Shown here one piece after another: positions 42,610-53,597 of a stretch of DNA of 64,000 nt (its first letter is position 1; each line of letters starts with the position of its first letter). A model generated the notes under the pieces. It made no database searches. It was not told where the DNA came from and worked only from the letters and a program-made list of their open reading frames with translations. This DNA is from Symbiodinium natans (lineage: Eukaryota; Sar; Dinophyceae; Suessiales; Symbiodiniaceae): the NCBI GenBank assembly GCA_905221605.1, contig CAJNDS010002211.1, positions 282,489 to 346,488 on the forward strand, in the 5' to 3' direction. The position numbers and the translations under genes are program-made.

Positions 42610-44580
42610 AACCAAGGTTTACGGTTTCGGCGCTTAGAGCAGAGGCATTATCTCCCAGAGTTGAGCAGGAGAAGAAGGGGGGGGGGAAACGAAGGGATAG
42701 GGTTTGGGCAGCTTGGGCGTTTGCCTCCAAGGGGTCGGCGGCACTGGCGGTAGCCATTAAATATAGTTCTATATTATGATATTTTGCCCTATGACTGCAG
42801 CTGTTTTTGGTCTCCCCACTGTGAGCACTTGCAGACACGAGACATTCGGAAAAGTAGGCGGCAAGCATGCTGCCAGTGTCCAGCTCTCTTCCTTAAAGAA
42901 CTTTACGCCTAGCTCCTGTCCAGCATACCAGTAAAATTGCTAAAAAAACACAGTTCCCAGTCTGCAGCATTGACTCTAACATAGCACTCTGAGTCTAACA
43001 ACAATGCACATCCCCACAAGCCAGCGTCAGCGCCCCGATGAGAGTGTTGGCATGGATGGCGTGGACTTCCCCGCTGCGGGCACGCATGAAGACCAGCCTA
43101 GGCCAGCTTCCTCCTATGAAGCAAACTGTTTGGCAGCTCATGCCGCTGGCTGGATGTTTCTCACCTGTCCAGGCTGTCGTTGCGCTGCTACTGCGCAGCC
43201 TCGTGTAGAAAAGTCACAAGGCGGAGTGTTCAGAATTGGGAGTTGTGGGGAAGCTTCTTCGGGGACAGACACGAAGCCCTCGAACATGTGACGATTTCAA
43301 AGCAATCCATCATGTACGTGTTAGGGGCACCTGACGGGGAAGACTGCCCGCAGACCTGACTTAGCCGTGACAGCACCCCCCAAGAATCTTGTAGCATGCC
43401 CGGCACAAGCTGGAAAGAAACTACTGCTGCAGTAGACATGGTGGACAAAATTCGCATGGTAGTTAAGCCGCCGTTATGAGCCCCTGTGCGGCCGCGTTGC
43501 AGGCCCTCGGCCAGTGCCGGGGCCTCCACAGCAAGCCTCGAAAGATCGAAGCCATCAGCTCAATAGCCCTCTTAGGCACTTTTGTGGGTGCATACGCATT
43601 CTGAGATGCACTCATATACTGAAGTATGTTGACATTACACGATGTTATTCCAGTATGTTGTAAAGTACATCATCGAACCGCGTTCTAGGTGATCTATATC
43701 TGAAATGGGAATTTTTAACATAAGGGACCCCTCGAAGCCCTTACAGTATTATCGGAACCCCACACGGAGGGACCCATGATTTTCGGAAACTCCCAAATGT
43801 ACCGCTGAGCAGCTTGCGGACTGATGTGCCCACATTCCGATTCCAGGCCCAAGCTTCCGTCAGTTGCTGCAAAGTGCTGGAGTGATGCCCTGCATTCGGG
43901 GGCAAAGTTTGGGATTTCGGTTTTGGTACCTTGTTTTTGTGTTGGGGGAGGGGAGGGGGTCCTATAAAACAAGGTCTATACTAGTTTGGGAGCATAAGAG
44001 CGGGCGCCTCATTCTAAATTTTGTCACCTACATTTACCGTTGCATGTAACAAAGACTGGCCATGCACTTCGATCTCACAGGCGTTTTGTCGTGTTCTGGC
44101 GAAGTCGTTGCTACTTTTCTGACGCCGCGATGCTGGGGCACACTATGGCACAGTGCAAGGCTTGACCTTCGGCATGACTTTGAGGTTCACAGTCTCATCT
44201 CGATCTTCATCTGCAATATCTCTACGCAAAGTCCGTCACACTTCCGAAGCCACACTTCTCCACGTAACATCTAGATTGAACGTCTCGACGTCATGTGAAG
44301 CCGATTTCTTTCGCCTGCTGCCTCAGGATCTGGCGGGGGAAACTGATACTCTTTTCCTGCCCTACAATATCAACGGCTGAGTGCCTGCATAGCTTCGCCC
44401 GAAAGGCTCGGCTTTTGCATATTTTGGGAGACTCGGCTCAAAACAGCATCGGTTAAGATTACAAATGTCTGCGATGGAGATCTGCAAGTCGCCGCCTCGT
44501 CCGGTCCCGGTACCTGCAAGGACACGACCGGCGGAGGGGTTTTTGTTTTAAAAGGTGTGGCTCGAGCCTGCTTTTTTTTC
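42610..44580. other. Unassigned region
   Basis: Short ORFs only. Nothing recognised. Confidence 0.35.
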
Positions 44581-44589
44581 AGGTGTGGC

Positions 44590-45530
44590 TCGGCTTGGCT
44601 TGGCAAATACTGCAAACAGCAGCATTTCTGTGTTTTCAAAGGCTGCAAATACTGTAAATAGCAGCATGTCTGCGTTTCCAGAGGCTGCAAATACTGTAAA
44701 TAGCAGCATTTCTGTGTTGTCAAAGGTTGCAAATACTGTAAATAGCAGCATGTCTGCGTTGTCAGAGGCTCAGACACTGTAAATTGCAGCATTTCTGCGT
44801 TGTCAAAGGCTGCAACTACTATAAATAGCAGCATTTCTGTGTTGTCAGAGGCTTCAAATACCGTAAACTAGCAGCATTTCTGCGTTTTCAGAACAGATAC
44901 TATTTGCTACGATTTTAGAGGCTACAAATACTGTACACAGCAGCATTTCTGAGAAGTCCTGTAAACTCTACATAACAGCATTTCTGAGCTTTCAGACGCC
45001 GCAAATACTGTATAAAGCGGCATTTCTGAATTTTCAGAAGCTGCAGACGCTGTAAATTTATATGCCAGCGTGAGACAAAACAAACGGAATGGAATCATAT
45101 GTTTTGATACATGCTTGCTCGGCCTAAAAGAGCGAGGGGTTGGGGGGGGGGGGGGGGGGGCGCAGCAGCCCCCCCCCCCCCATTTGCAAACAAAATGCTC
45201 GAACGATGGGTTTGGAAAGGATTCAGATGGCGCAGGGCTCGCAACCATTTGCAAACAGAACGCTCGCATAGTGGGTGTGTAAGGGATTCATACGGCGTTT
45301 GAGGCAGGCTTGCACGGCTTCAAAAAGGCTGCAAATACCGTAAATAGCCGCAGTTCTGCGTTTTCAGAGGCTGCAAATACTGCAAATAGCAGCATTTCTG
45401 ACTTTCCAGAGGCACACTGTACATAGCAGCATTTCTGAGTTTTCATATGCTGCACATACGGTAATTAAAGAGCGGCATGCCTGAATGTTCAGAAGCTGCA
45501 AATGCTGAAAACGCCAGCATGAGACAAAAC
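44590..45530 (+). repeat. 42-bp minisatellite (GCAGCATTTCTG...CTGCAAATACTGTAAATA)
   Basis: Units of about 42 bp repeat from 44605 to about 45060 and again at about 45325-45510. They are split by a copy of the longer TTTGCAAACA-type repeat. One frame gives a 14-aa periodic peptide (AANTVNSSMSA), which I take as a by-product. Confidence 0.85.
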
Positions 45531-46150
45531 AAACGGAAGGGAAACATATGCTTTGACGCAAGCTTGCACGACCCAAAAATGCGGAGGGATTTGGGCGGGG
45601 CGCAGCCACCCCCCCCCATTTGCTAACACAATGCTCGAATGATGGATGGGTTTGGACAGGATTCTAATGGTGCACGGCTCACAAAAGCGGGGGGCGTGGG
45701 GGTCGCAACCATTTGCAAACAGAATGCTCGCATGACGGGTTTGTAAGGGATCCATATGGTGTTTGAGGCAAGCTTGCACGGCTCAAAAGAGCGCGGGGGG
45801 GTTGGCGATGGGTTTGGAAGAGAATCATATGCTTTGCCAAGCTTGCGCGGCCTAAAAAAGCGGGGTGGGTTGGGCGGAGGCGCAGCCTCCCCCCATTTGC
45901 AAACAAACATGCTCGAACGATGTGTTTGGAGAGGATTCAGATGATGCACGGCTCACGAAATCGGGGGGCTTGGGGGGTCACAACGATTTGCAAACAGAAT
46001 GCTCGCACGATGGTCTTGGAAGGGATTCATACGGTGTTTGAAGGAAGCTTGCACAGTTCAAAAAGCCCCATTTGCAAACACAATGCCACCACGATAAATT
46101 TGGAAGGGAATCATATGCTTAGACGCAAGCAGCACGGCCTATTTAAACAG
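45100..46150 (+). repeat. Higher-order repeat with TTTGCAAACA...ATGCTCG core
   Basis: Several diverged copies of a ~150-250 bp unit. It consists of ATTTGCAAACA, AATGCTCGNACGATGG, TTTGGAAGGGATTCATA, then GCAAGCTTGCACGGCTCAAA. Copies lie near 45180, 45245, 45610, 45710, 45890, 45990 and 46065. Interleaved with the 42-bp minisatellite. Confidence 0.75.
45142..45181. repeat. G19 / C13 inverted homopolymers
   Basis: Nineteen G, then CGCAGCAG, then thirteen C. The two tracts can pair as a near-perfect hairpin or form quadruplex/i-motif structures. Run lengths may be unreliable in an assembly. Confidence 0.8.
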
Positions 46151-46224
46151 GGGTTGGGGTTTTGAAGCGGTTTGGATGGATTCATACGCTTTGAAACAAG
46201 CTTTGCACGGCGTCAGAAATGGAC

Positions 46225-46412
46225 CGCAGGGCGACCAGGGCCAGAGGACCACGGGACCACGGGACCAGAGGACCACGGGACCAAAGGACCAGAGGACTAG
46301 AAGAGCGGAAGACCAGAGAGGACTAAAGCACCAGAGGACCAGAGCACCACGGACCAGAGGACCAAGGACCAGAGAACCAGAGGACCAAACGACCAAAGGA
46401 CCAGGGGACCCC
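46225..46412 (+). repeat. GGACCAGA / GGACCACG minisatellite
   Basis: About 20 short units of 8-10 bp (GGACCAGA, GGACCACG, GGACCAAA). Confidence 0.9.
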
Positions 46413-49400
46413 AGCCACACCTTTCAAAGAATGGAAGGCCGAGCCACACCTTTAAAAAACAAAACACTTGGCTCAAGGACACGATCGAGCCCAAAACTGC
46501 TGCATGTTGGATGCAGTAGGGAATCGTGTAGGAACCGAAGCGTCGAAAAACACGCAAGAAGATCTGTGAGACTCTGCGTAGTTTCGGCCGAGCCCTTCCC
46601 GCCTGCTGGGCTCATGGTGAAGTGTGGTGAGGTTGCAATCTTCCAAAGGGTCCAAGCCACCAAGGCTTGAGGATGAAGGGCGGCGCAATGTAAGGCTCGG
46701 CCACAAACTCTCTGAAACAACTTACCAGGTGATGTCTTTGCCAAGGCGCATGAACGCTAGCCGAATTATCCCTGGGTGTTTGGAAGCTCAGGCTAGGCAC
46801 CCGCAAAGTTGGGGAGGGCAGTTGTGCTTTGCATGCTTGCCAGCTCAGAGAGCTCTCAGTGGGCCAGAGTCGGCTAGAGGGCCCGGCGCCAGGATGATGT
46901 GCAAGCCTTCGCGAACCACCTGGACGAAGTGCTGCCTGGGAGCTCTGGAGCTCAAGAGCTGACGCACGAGCTCTGTCAATGGAGGAGCCATTGCTGCCGA
47001 GAAACTCTCTAAGGCATGAGACAGGGTAGTAAATGAGCCTAGTTCCCTGACTCCCAGTTAAGAACCGCTAGGGTGTCTTGGGCCCCACGCCACAGAACGT
47101 CCCGTGCATCGACCTTCCCAGCTGCCTTGGCCAACGGCCTCGTCAGGCCAATCACCTGCGCCCAACAGTGAGGGGGCCAAAGACTCCCCCTGGCTGCACC
47201 TCCTGCAATGTCGTCTGATATGTTGAGAAACTGGTTTTGAAAAAGGCCAAGCTCCATCCCTTATGATAGCTATCTCCATACTACGATGACTGTTCCTACT
47301 GATAGTTGCAATGAATTAGAAAGACTCGCACAACTGGAGATATCTATCCGGGAACATGATGGCACATGTCCTCACAAATCCTGTGGGGCAGGATGTGTCA
47401 CTTCGTGGGTAGCATGGCCCTTTTGAGACTGCAGCACGCATCCTCTTGACGCATGCCTGGATTTTGATTCGTGCCGCCTCGCCTTGGATGCTGGCTGGAT
47501 TCTATCTGCTTCGGGGCAGCGAAAGCGGGCTGAGCTGAGCTTTTGTTGTTTCTGGTCCTTGGGCGTCCTCGACCTTCGCCAAAATTGATTCAAGCTAGTG
47601 CAACTGCAGCACGGCGAGCTCACACAGTGACGCATTCACCGTACAGTGCTCTTCCTGACTTTCGACTGCGCTTCTCTTCTGCCATGTTCACAATGTGTAA
47701 AATTCAAGAAGCGTCTGCATGGCAACATTCATCTGAATGCCTGCTCCTGCTCGTCAGCCTGGAAAAGGTTCGGGACCTGCGCGGCAAGTTTACTCCTTGT
47801 CTTGATCTTGCGTGCTTGACAGCTGCAATGTGCTTCGGGCAACAGTCACATTTGGGCCAGCAACATTCGGAAGCCATGATTTTGACGAGGCCTCAAGAAG
47901 ATGCAACGCCACGAGACATTGAAGGATATCGAAAGGCACAAAGTCCAAAAAGTGCGAAAAGTGAAACAAGCCGTGCAAAGCCGAACCGTCAAAACTCCAG
48001 GACAACGCACAAAATCGGTGAAGTGCAAAACAAAAAATGTCGCGAACAGCCACTTGCGGAGCCTGAAGTTGTTGGAACGCTTGGCGAAGTGTTTCATCCC
48101 TTCTTTAAGCTCGTGTGTTTTTGTTCATCAACTTCGTGTTCTAACCGACTTTGTCGCTTGCTCGTGCAAGACGTTGCGTAACGGTGCTGGGCATTGTCTG
48201 TTTGCAGGAGACACCTCGCCGGTGTTGAGAATGTTGTTGATGTCCTCGAGGAACGACTCCTGCAAGAGCAGTTCCGAGTTCCCAAGTAGGGAAGCTAGAG
48301 ATGCAAAACGAAGGATTCAATTACACGGCAGACATCCTTTATTTGATACACGAACAAACCTTCAGCCCCAGAATGGCACAACACAAGGGCTTTCTCACAC
48401 TAACCTGCGCCGCCACACCTGGCACCACCGTGTACCACCTAGGAAGCATCAGCAGCCACCGAGAATCACCACCCCAAGCCTTTCAAGACCGAGCACGGGC
48501 CTTCACAATCTGCGTGTCTGAGAACAGGAAGGCCAGGCCCTTGCCAGGAGAACTTGGACTTTGGCATGTTGAGACATGCTGGGGTTTGCTGAACGGCTCT
48601 TGCAAGGCTAGTTGTACTCTTTGAAACCCCGCGCAGCGGCAACATGAAGCAAGGCCCTTCGGGATGCAATGGTTCTTCTTGGAATTGGCCCCCGAGCAAG
48701 CGAAAAAATTGGACAATCTTTGGATGTGTGATTTGACGGGTTTCCCGTTTGTGGAGGTGCCCTTGACGATGCTTGCCTGCTTGCCCCTTGTGCGGCTGTT
48801 GAAACAAATATTTCGTTTCCAAGGCCTACCCGTGATGGGTTGAGAACTTCTGGGCTCAGGATTTAGTGGCTTGAGGTTCGGAAGGCTTAGTACTTAGCAG
48901 GGTTGGGTTTACTTCGTTTACTTGCGGTCCTAAGGCTGAGATGTTGAGCTTCAGTAGGGTTCCATGGTCCCAGCAGACTGGCGGGTTGACCCTTCGCTTC
49001 TCCAAGTGTCACGGCCTCCGTCGTGCTTTAGGAAAACTCACAAGTGCCAGCTGCACGACTTGTGTTTGCGCGCGTCCCATACGAAAACCCAAGAGTGCCG
49101 GTTGTGACATATGTCGCCTCTGTTGTGCACATCACCATGGGAAACACAACGCTTGCGCTTCATGTCCTTCAAGTCCGATGCCAATCCCAATGACTCACAA
49201 ATCATTCGGTTCGAGATGCAGGCCTTGGAAGTGCCTCGGGCCTCACTGTTTGTCACTCCGCCCCTTTCGGCATATGTGATAGTTGCAGCATAGATTTACC
49301 CACGCCAATGCCAGCAGCTTACGAAACCTCTCTCTACAGTGACCCTGCTCCCCCCTGGTCTGTGCCATACGTATGCTGCGCCCTGTAGTTTCATACATAC

Positions 49401-50211
49401 GTCGCGCACCCGTCTTGAAAACCTCCCTCGGAGGAGGGGCTTCTCGAGGAGGGGTTGCAAAGAGAACGGCCTTGAGCCAAAACCCTATGTTGCCAAAAAC
49501 ATTCCGTACATGGGGCAAACCTGAACTTTGTTGCCACATCTTGAGGGCAATAGAGACACCTTGCCGTAAGCAGTACGAGCACCACTGGAAGACTGCAGAC
49601 ATCGGAAAGTGACGGCCTTTCCTTCGCTCTTCAGCCTTGGCGCAAATCCGGCTGAGAGCTGCAAACTGTAGCTTAAATCTTTATGAAACAGACTTGCCTT
49701 TCCGAAGTCGACTGTATACGGAGTGTGCACATGTGAGCACCCATACTGCCGGCACCCCCTGGACTCCAGACAAGCCGCACGTCCATCATCATTCGCTTCA
49801 GGTCCTCGCGGAAGTCATTGACGCCTTATGGTCAGTTGCAGGCCGACTCACGCATTTGAGCAGACACTGAACCACACAGAGCCGGGAACACGTTGTCTTG
49901 GAGTGTCCAAAGGCTGAACACGGCGGAGGCCGAAGCTGAGGTTTCGGCCATATGTGCGCGTAATCTCGATCGAGCTGCACGCGAACTGCGCACTTCTTCC
50001 ACCAAGGGATTACAGGAAGCGAGCGTGTTGCAAAGGAAGTTTCTCAAGCAGGCTCGCAAGATCTGAAGTTCTTCAGGAAGCTTTTGTAGCATCTTGTACC
50101 ATTGGGTGGGGACTCTGCAGACACGTTGGGACGGGATTGCCATGGGCACAAGCTCGAGGGGCCCGCTTGCCTCACAGTACCATGCTAAGGTGGAGAAGAA
50201 GAGGAGAGAAG
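46413..50211. other. Largely unassigned; possible exon at 48208-48288
   Basis: No full gene recognised. On plus, an acceptor-like TCTGTTTGCAG at 48197-48207 precedes an open stretch RHLAGVENVVDVLEERLLQE then QFRVPK-stop (48209-48288) with coding character but no identified family. Confidence 0.35.
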
Positions 50212-50220
50212 AATGAAGAA

Positions 50221-51244
50221 TGAGTTAGTTGCATTTGGGGCGCGTGGGAATGTCTTAGTTGCATTTGGGGTGTGTGGGATTTGAAGCCTAGAAATCCTGT
50301 ATCTTCACAAGTTGCAACACTACCATAAGCTGAAAAAAAGAAAATAAGTCCGAATGGGTTCAAAAGTTTCAAAAGTTCTGGAAAAGTTCTGAAGGTTGCA
50401 GGTTCTGGAACATGTCCGAGATCCTAGATCTGCGAAAGCTGTAAAAACGTTTAGAACTTTTAGATCTTGTGGAACTTTTTAGAACGTTTAGAGCTAGCCT
50501 TGAAAGTGCCAAGTGCGCACGTCATGTCACGTTACTTCGTGCTTCTAAACCTAACTCCGAGGCATTCCCCTGTTAGATTATATGTAGCACAGAAGCACTC
50601 AAATAGCCAAAGACGCCCGAATCCCATGTGCGGGGACCCGCCTCCCGGCAATTCCCTGGGCCCCTGGTATTTGTACAGTTGTCAGGAGTTTATAGGGGGG
50701 TCTTGGACTAACAGCTTTGTGCCCAGGATTAGGGGCTTCGTGTCTGTCAGGTTTAAGGCTTAGGTTTCGAGATTACGAAAGCCAGTCCGTACGGACAAAT
50801 TTGTTCATGCAAGGGGTGTTCCCCACCCCCCTCTCCACGAAGAAGGGTTGAGGAAGAGACACCCCAACGCATATGTGCACACACACACACAAAGTTCAAA
50901 TTTCACAAACTCCAACGGTCAAAAGGTCCACAAGCTCTAGAAGTGCTAAAAGTTCTACACGCCTAAAGTTCCAATAGTTAATGTCCAAAAGATCAAGAAG
51001 TTCTAAAAAGGCAAAAAGTTCGTCTAAGAGTTCGAAATTCCAAAAGTTAAAAAAAGTTGTAAAGAGGCTAAAGTTAAAGGTTCCGAAACTATCAATATTC
51101 TAGAAGTTTAAAATTGTTCAAGAAGTTCTGGAAGTTCCAATGGTGCCAAAAACAGGCAAGACACGCAGGAATTCACCTAAAACATCCCACGCGCCCCAAA
51201 CGCAACCAAAGGCAGTCCCACGCACCTCAAACGCAACTAGCGCG
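50221..51244. mobile_element. Non-autonomous TIR element, ~1.02 kb (MULE-like)
   Basis: The left end TTAGTTGCATTTGGGGCGCG and the reverse complement of the right end CTAGTTGCGTTTGAGGTGCG match over a ~60-bp inverted repeat that contains two internal copies of the same word. Flanks AATGAAGAA (50212-50220) and AATAAAGAA (51245-51253) form a 9-bp target-site duplication with one mismatch. The interior is mostly AAAAGTTC-type repeats (50345-50500 and 50900-51145), with no transposase ORF. A 9-bp TSD and long TIRs fit Mutator-like elements; family membership is inferred. Confidence 0.6.
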
Positions 51245-51749
51245 AATAAAGAAGAAGGCGAAGCTTTAGGATAAAGAGGAAGAAAAGGACGAGAGACAGA
51301 TGGAAAATGAGAGAAAGAGAGGACCGAGACGTCACAGTTTGCTGGACCCCACCCGCAACGAGGAATCCTTTGGGGGAGAAGGCGGCAACGCCTCCAGCCT
51401 CTTTTGCCTTTGTGCTTCCAGTGAGAACTTGATTCAATGGAGCTAGACTCAGCTCGGCACCGCTGTGGTTGTTCTTGGACTCTGCCCCATTCGAGGACTC
51501 AGATAATTGCTTAAGACTCTCAAGTTGGGGGTCTTTTGGGGTCTTTTTGAACAGTGCTCTGCTCAGGCATCGTGAGGCCGAGCGTCGAACCGACTAATAA
51601 AGAAGTTTTTCAGACAGCAGGGATGACGTGCACTCTCCGACAGCGGTCCGGTGGAGTTTAGCTCAGGTGGCGAAAATCTCAAATTAACCCAGGGCTTGTT
51701 TGAGCCATAAGTCATCAGCTCAAGCGCGAACATTTTCTGACAGCCCGAC

Positions 51750-51823
51750 CTCGGCCATGTGCGCAGCCATGCGTGCCAAACTCTTTCTGCCCACACCGCT
51801 GACGCCCACGAGGAGGGCATTGC
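51750..51823 (-). CDS. Dynein heavy chain exon, AAA P-loop
   Basis: The minus strand encodes GNALLVGVSGVGRKSLARMA then AHMAE. This matches the dynein heavy-chain AAA4-type Walker A segment (GNxLLVGVGGSGRxSLxRLA). It is preceded by a pyrimidine-rich acceptor ending CCAGCCTCAG|G and followed by GAG|GTCGGG, giving a 74-nt exon. The Walker A Gly-Ser is Gly-Val here, and Lys-Ser is kept. Flanking exons are not identified, so it could be an exon of a long axonemal dynein gene or an isolated pseudoexon. Confidence 0.6.
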
Positions 51824-52116
51824 CTGAGGCTGGAGTGTGGAAGAAGATCAACATGGGGGTTGACGAAAAAAGGGGTACCTTATTGTGGTCCTTATTATAA
51901 GGGGATCTCACTATTTGGGGCTCTATATTCGGGGTCTCGAAGCGGTGCTCTACTAGCTACTAATATCATTCCTTTTCATAAGATATAAGATATGTTATCA
52001 TCATATTAAAATAAGCAGACATTTCATTTGAAGCTGCCCTCAGGTCCGCTGAGGCGCCTCGCGGCTGGCGAATGATTCTGGACGCGCGGGCAAGATGCTC
52101 TTGAGCATCCTGAACA

Positions 52117-52196
52117 GGGTTTAGGGTTTAGGGTTTAGGGTTTAGGGTTTAGGGTTTAGGGTTTAGGGTTTAGGGTTTAGGGTTTAGGGTTTAGGG
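52117..52196 (+). repeat. Interstitial telomere array (TTTAGGG)11
   Basis: GGG followed by 11 perfect TTTAGGG copies, with the G-rich strand on plus. It is flanked by unrelated sequence on both sides, so it is interstitial, not a chromosome end. Confidence 0.97.
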
Positions 52197-52379
52197 TTAG
52201 CATCTCTGGTCCAAGCATTCACTAAGGGTGTTTGGCATCACCCCACGTGTGCGGCATCACCCCTCCCTCCCAGAATCCCTTTTCATCTGAAATATATATC
52301 TTCGCTTTTACCTAACCTATTTGTTTATCACCAACCAAGTTTCTCATTCGGCTCGCAACACTGCCATCTACCACCAACC

Positions 52380-53010
52380 CATCCCTAAAAGGCTTCAAAA
52401 AGCACCCAAAAAAGAGGGGGAACTCAGGATTTGCCTGCTCCCGGCTCCCGCAATTAAAAAGGCTGTTTTTAAATACAAAAATCGACGGTTTCGGGGCCCC
52501 TCCCGTTTACCCCAAAGAACCACCAAAAAGGCTTCAAAAAGCCTCCCCTTTCGGGAACCCAGGATTTGCCTGGTCCCGCAATGCAAAATGCTGTTTCTTG
52601 GTACTGAAATCAACGGTTTCGGGGCCCCTCCAATTTACTCCAAAGCACCACCACAGCCACAGATAGCTTTCAAAAGCCCCAACGGGGAACCCAGGATTTG
52701 CCTGGTCCCACAAGGAAAACTGCTGTTTTTTAGTACTGAAATCGACGGTTTCGGGGGCCCTCCATTTCACCCCAAAGCACCACCACAGCCCCAAATAGCG
52801 TTAAAGAACCACAAAAGCTTGAAAAAACCCAAAAAAGGGCGGCACCCGGGAATTGCCTGCTCCCGCAATGAAAAATGCTGTTTTTTTGTTCTGAAATCGA
52901 TGGTTTCCTTACCCCAAAGCACCACTACAGCCCCAAACAGCTTTCAAAAGCCCCAAAAAGCTTCAAAAAGGCCCCCAAGGAGGGGACCCAGGATTTGCCT
53001 GCTCCCGCAG
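52380..53010 (+). repeat. ~130-165-bp repeat, four to five copies
   Basis: Units share CCCAGGATTTGCCTG, CTCCCGCAATG, AAAATGCTGTTTTT and CGACGGTTTCGGGG followed by CACCACAGCC. Copies begin near 52428, 52560, 52693, 52850 and 52990. The 230-aa plus ORF simply repeats RICLVPQ...GFG...PPQPQI with one frame slip, so I do not call it a gene. Confidence 0.8.
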
Positions 53011-53159
53011 TGAAAAATGCAGCCAGAAATGAGCCGAAACAATACATTTTTGAAGGCAAACTTTCCCCTTCAAGGGGGGTCAGAGTTTTGACCCCCCTTG
53101 ACCAAAATGAGGCTGTGAAAAGGTCGGGGGTGGCCCTTCATCAGAATTGGGGCTATATC

Positions 53160-53335
53160 CTAAATCCTAAACCCTAAACCCTAAATCCTAAACCCTAAAC
53201 CGTACAAATCCTAAACACTAAACCCCAAATCCTAAATCCTCGAACCCTCAAAAAACCAAATCGCAACACGACCCCATTAAGGTTTAAAAAACATAGGTAG
53301 AGAGGGTTTAGGGTTTAGGGTTTAGGGTTCAGGGG
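53160..53335. repeat. Degenerate telomere-like patches
   Basis: CCTAAACCCTAAATCC units at 53160-53240, and TTTAGGG units in the opposite sense at 53307-53332. Confidence 0.7.
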
Positions 53336-53381
53336 CCCAAGGCTCAGCAACGTGACATGCCTATGATGCGTATGGGTAGTT

Positions 53382-53589
53382 GGGCCACGGGTGTTGGGTT
53401 GCCGCGAGGTTTCCGGTTTGCCCAAAACACTGGTATTAGCGTTTTCGCCAGTTTGTTGCCTTTGGCGACCATGCCCAAAACACTGGTATTTACAGTGTTT
53501 TTGTTTCTCTACGGGCTAATCATGCAAAAACCCAGGTAAAACGTACGTTTTCGCAACAAAACACCACGGCAACCCATCACCCGTGGTCC
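53382..53589. mobile_element. 208-bp MITE with 23-bp TIRs and perfect 8-bp TSD
   Basis: The ends GGGCCACGGGTGTTGGGTTG and (reverse complement of right end) GGACCACGGGTGATGGGTTG continue with GCCG, 21 of 23 positions identical. Direct repeats GGGTAGTT at 53374-53381 and 53590-53597 are identical and immediately flank the element. The interior has direct copies of GCCCAAAACACTGGTATT. No coding sequence. An 8-bp TSD with GG-starting TIRs fits Merlin- or hAT/MULE-type transposition; the family is inferred. Confidence 0.85.
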
Positions 53590-53597
53590 GGGTAGTT

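Noticed and set aside
42021-42779. 252-aa Pro-rich ORF
   Set aside because: Arises from C-rich satellite DNA; no domain.
46468-46477. TTGGCTCAAG, 10-nt match to the spliced-leader 3' end
   Set aside because: Too short; a 10-nt match is not unexpected in 128 kb of strand sequence, and upstream bases do not match.
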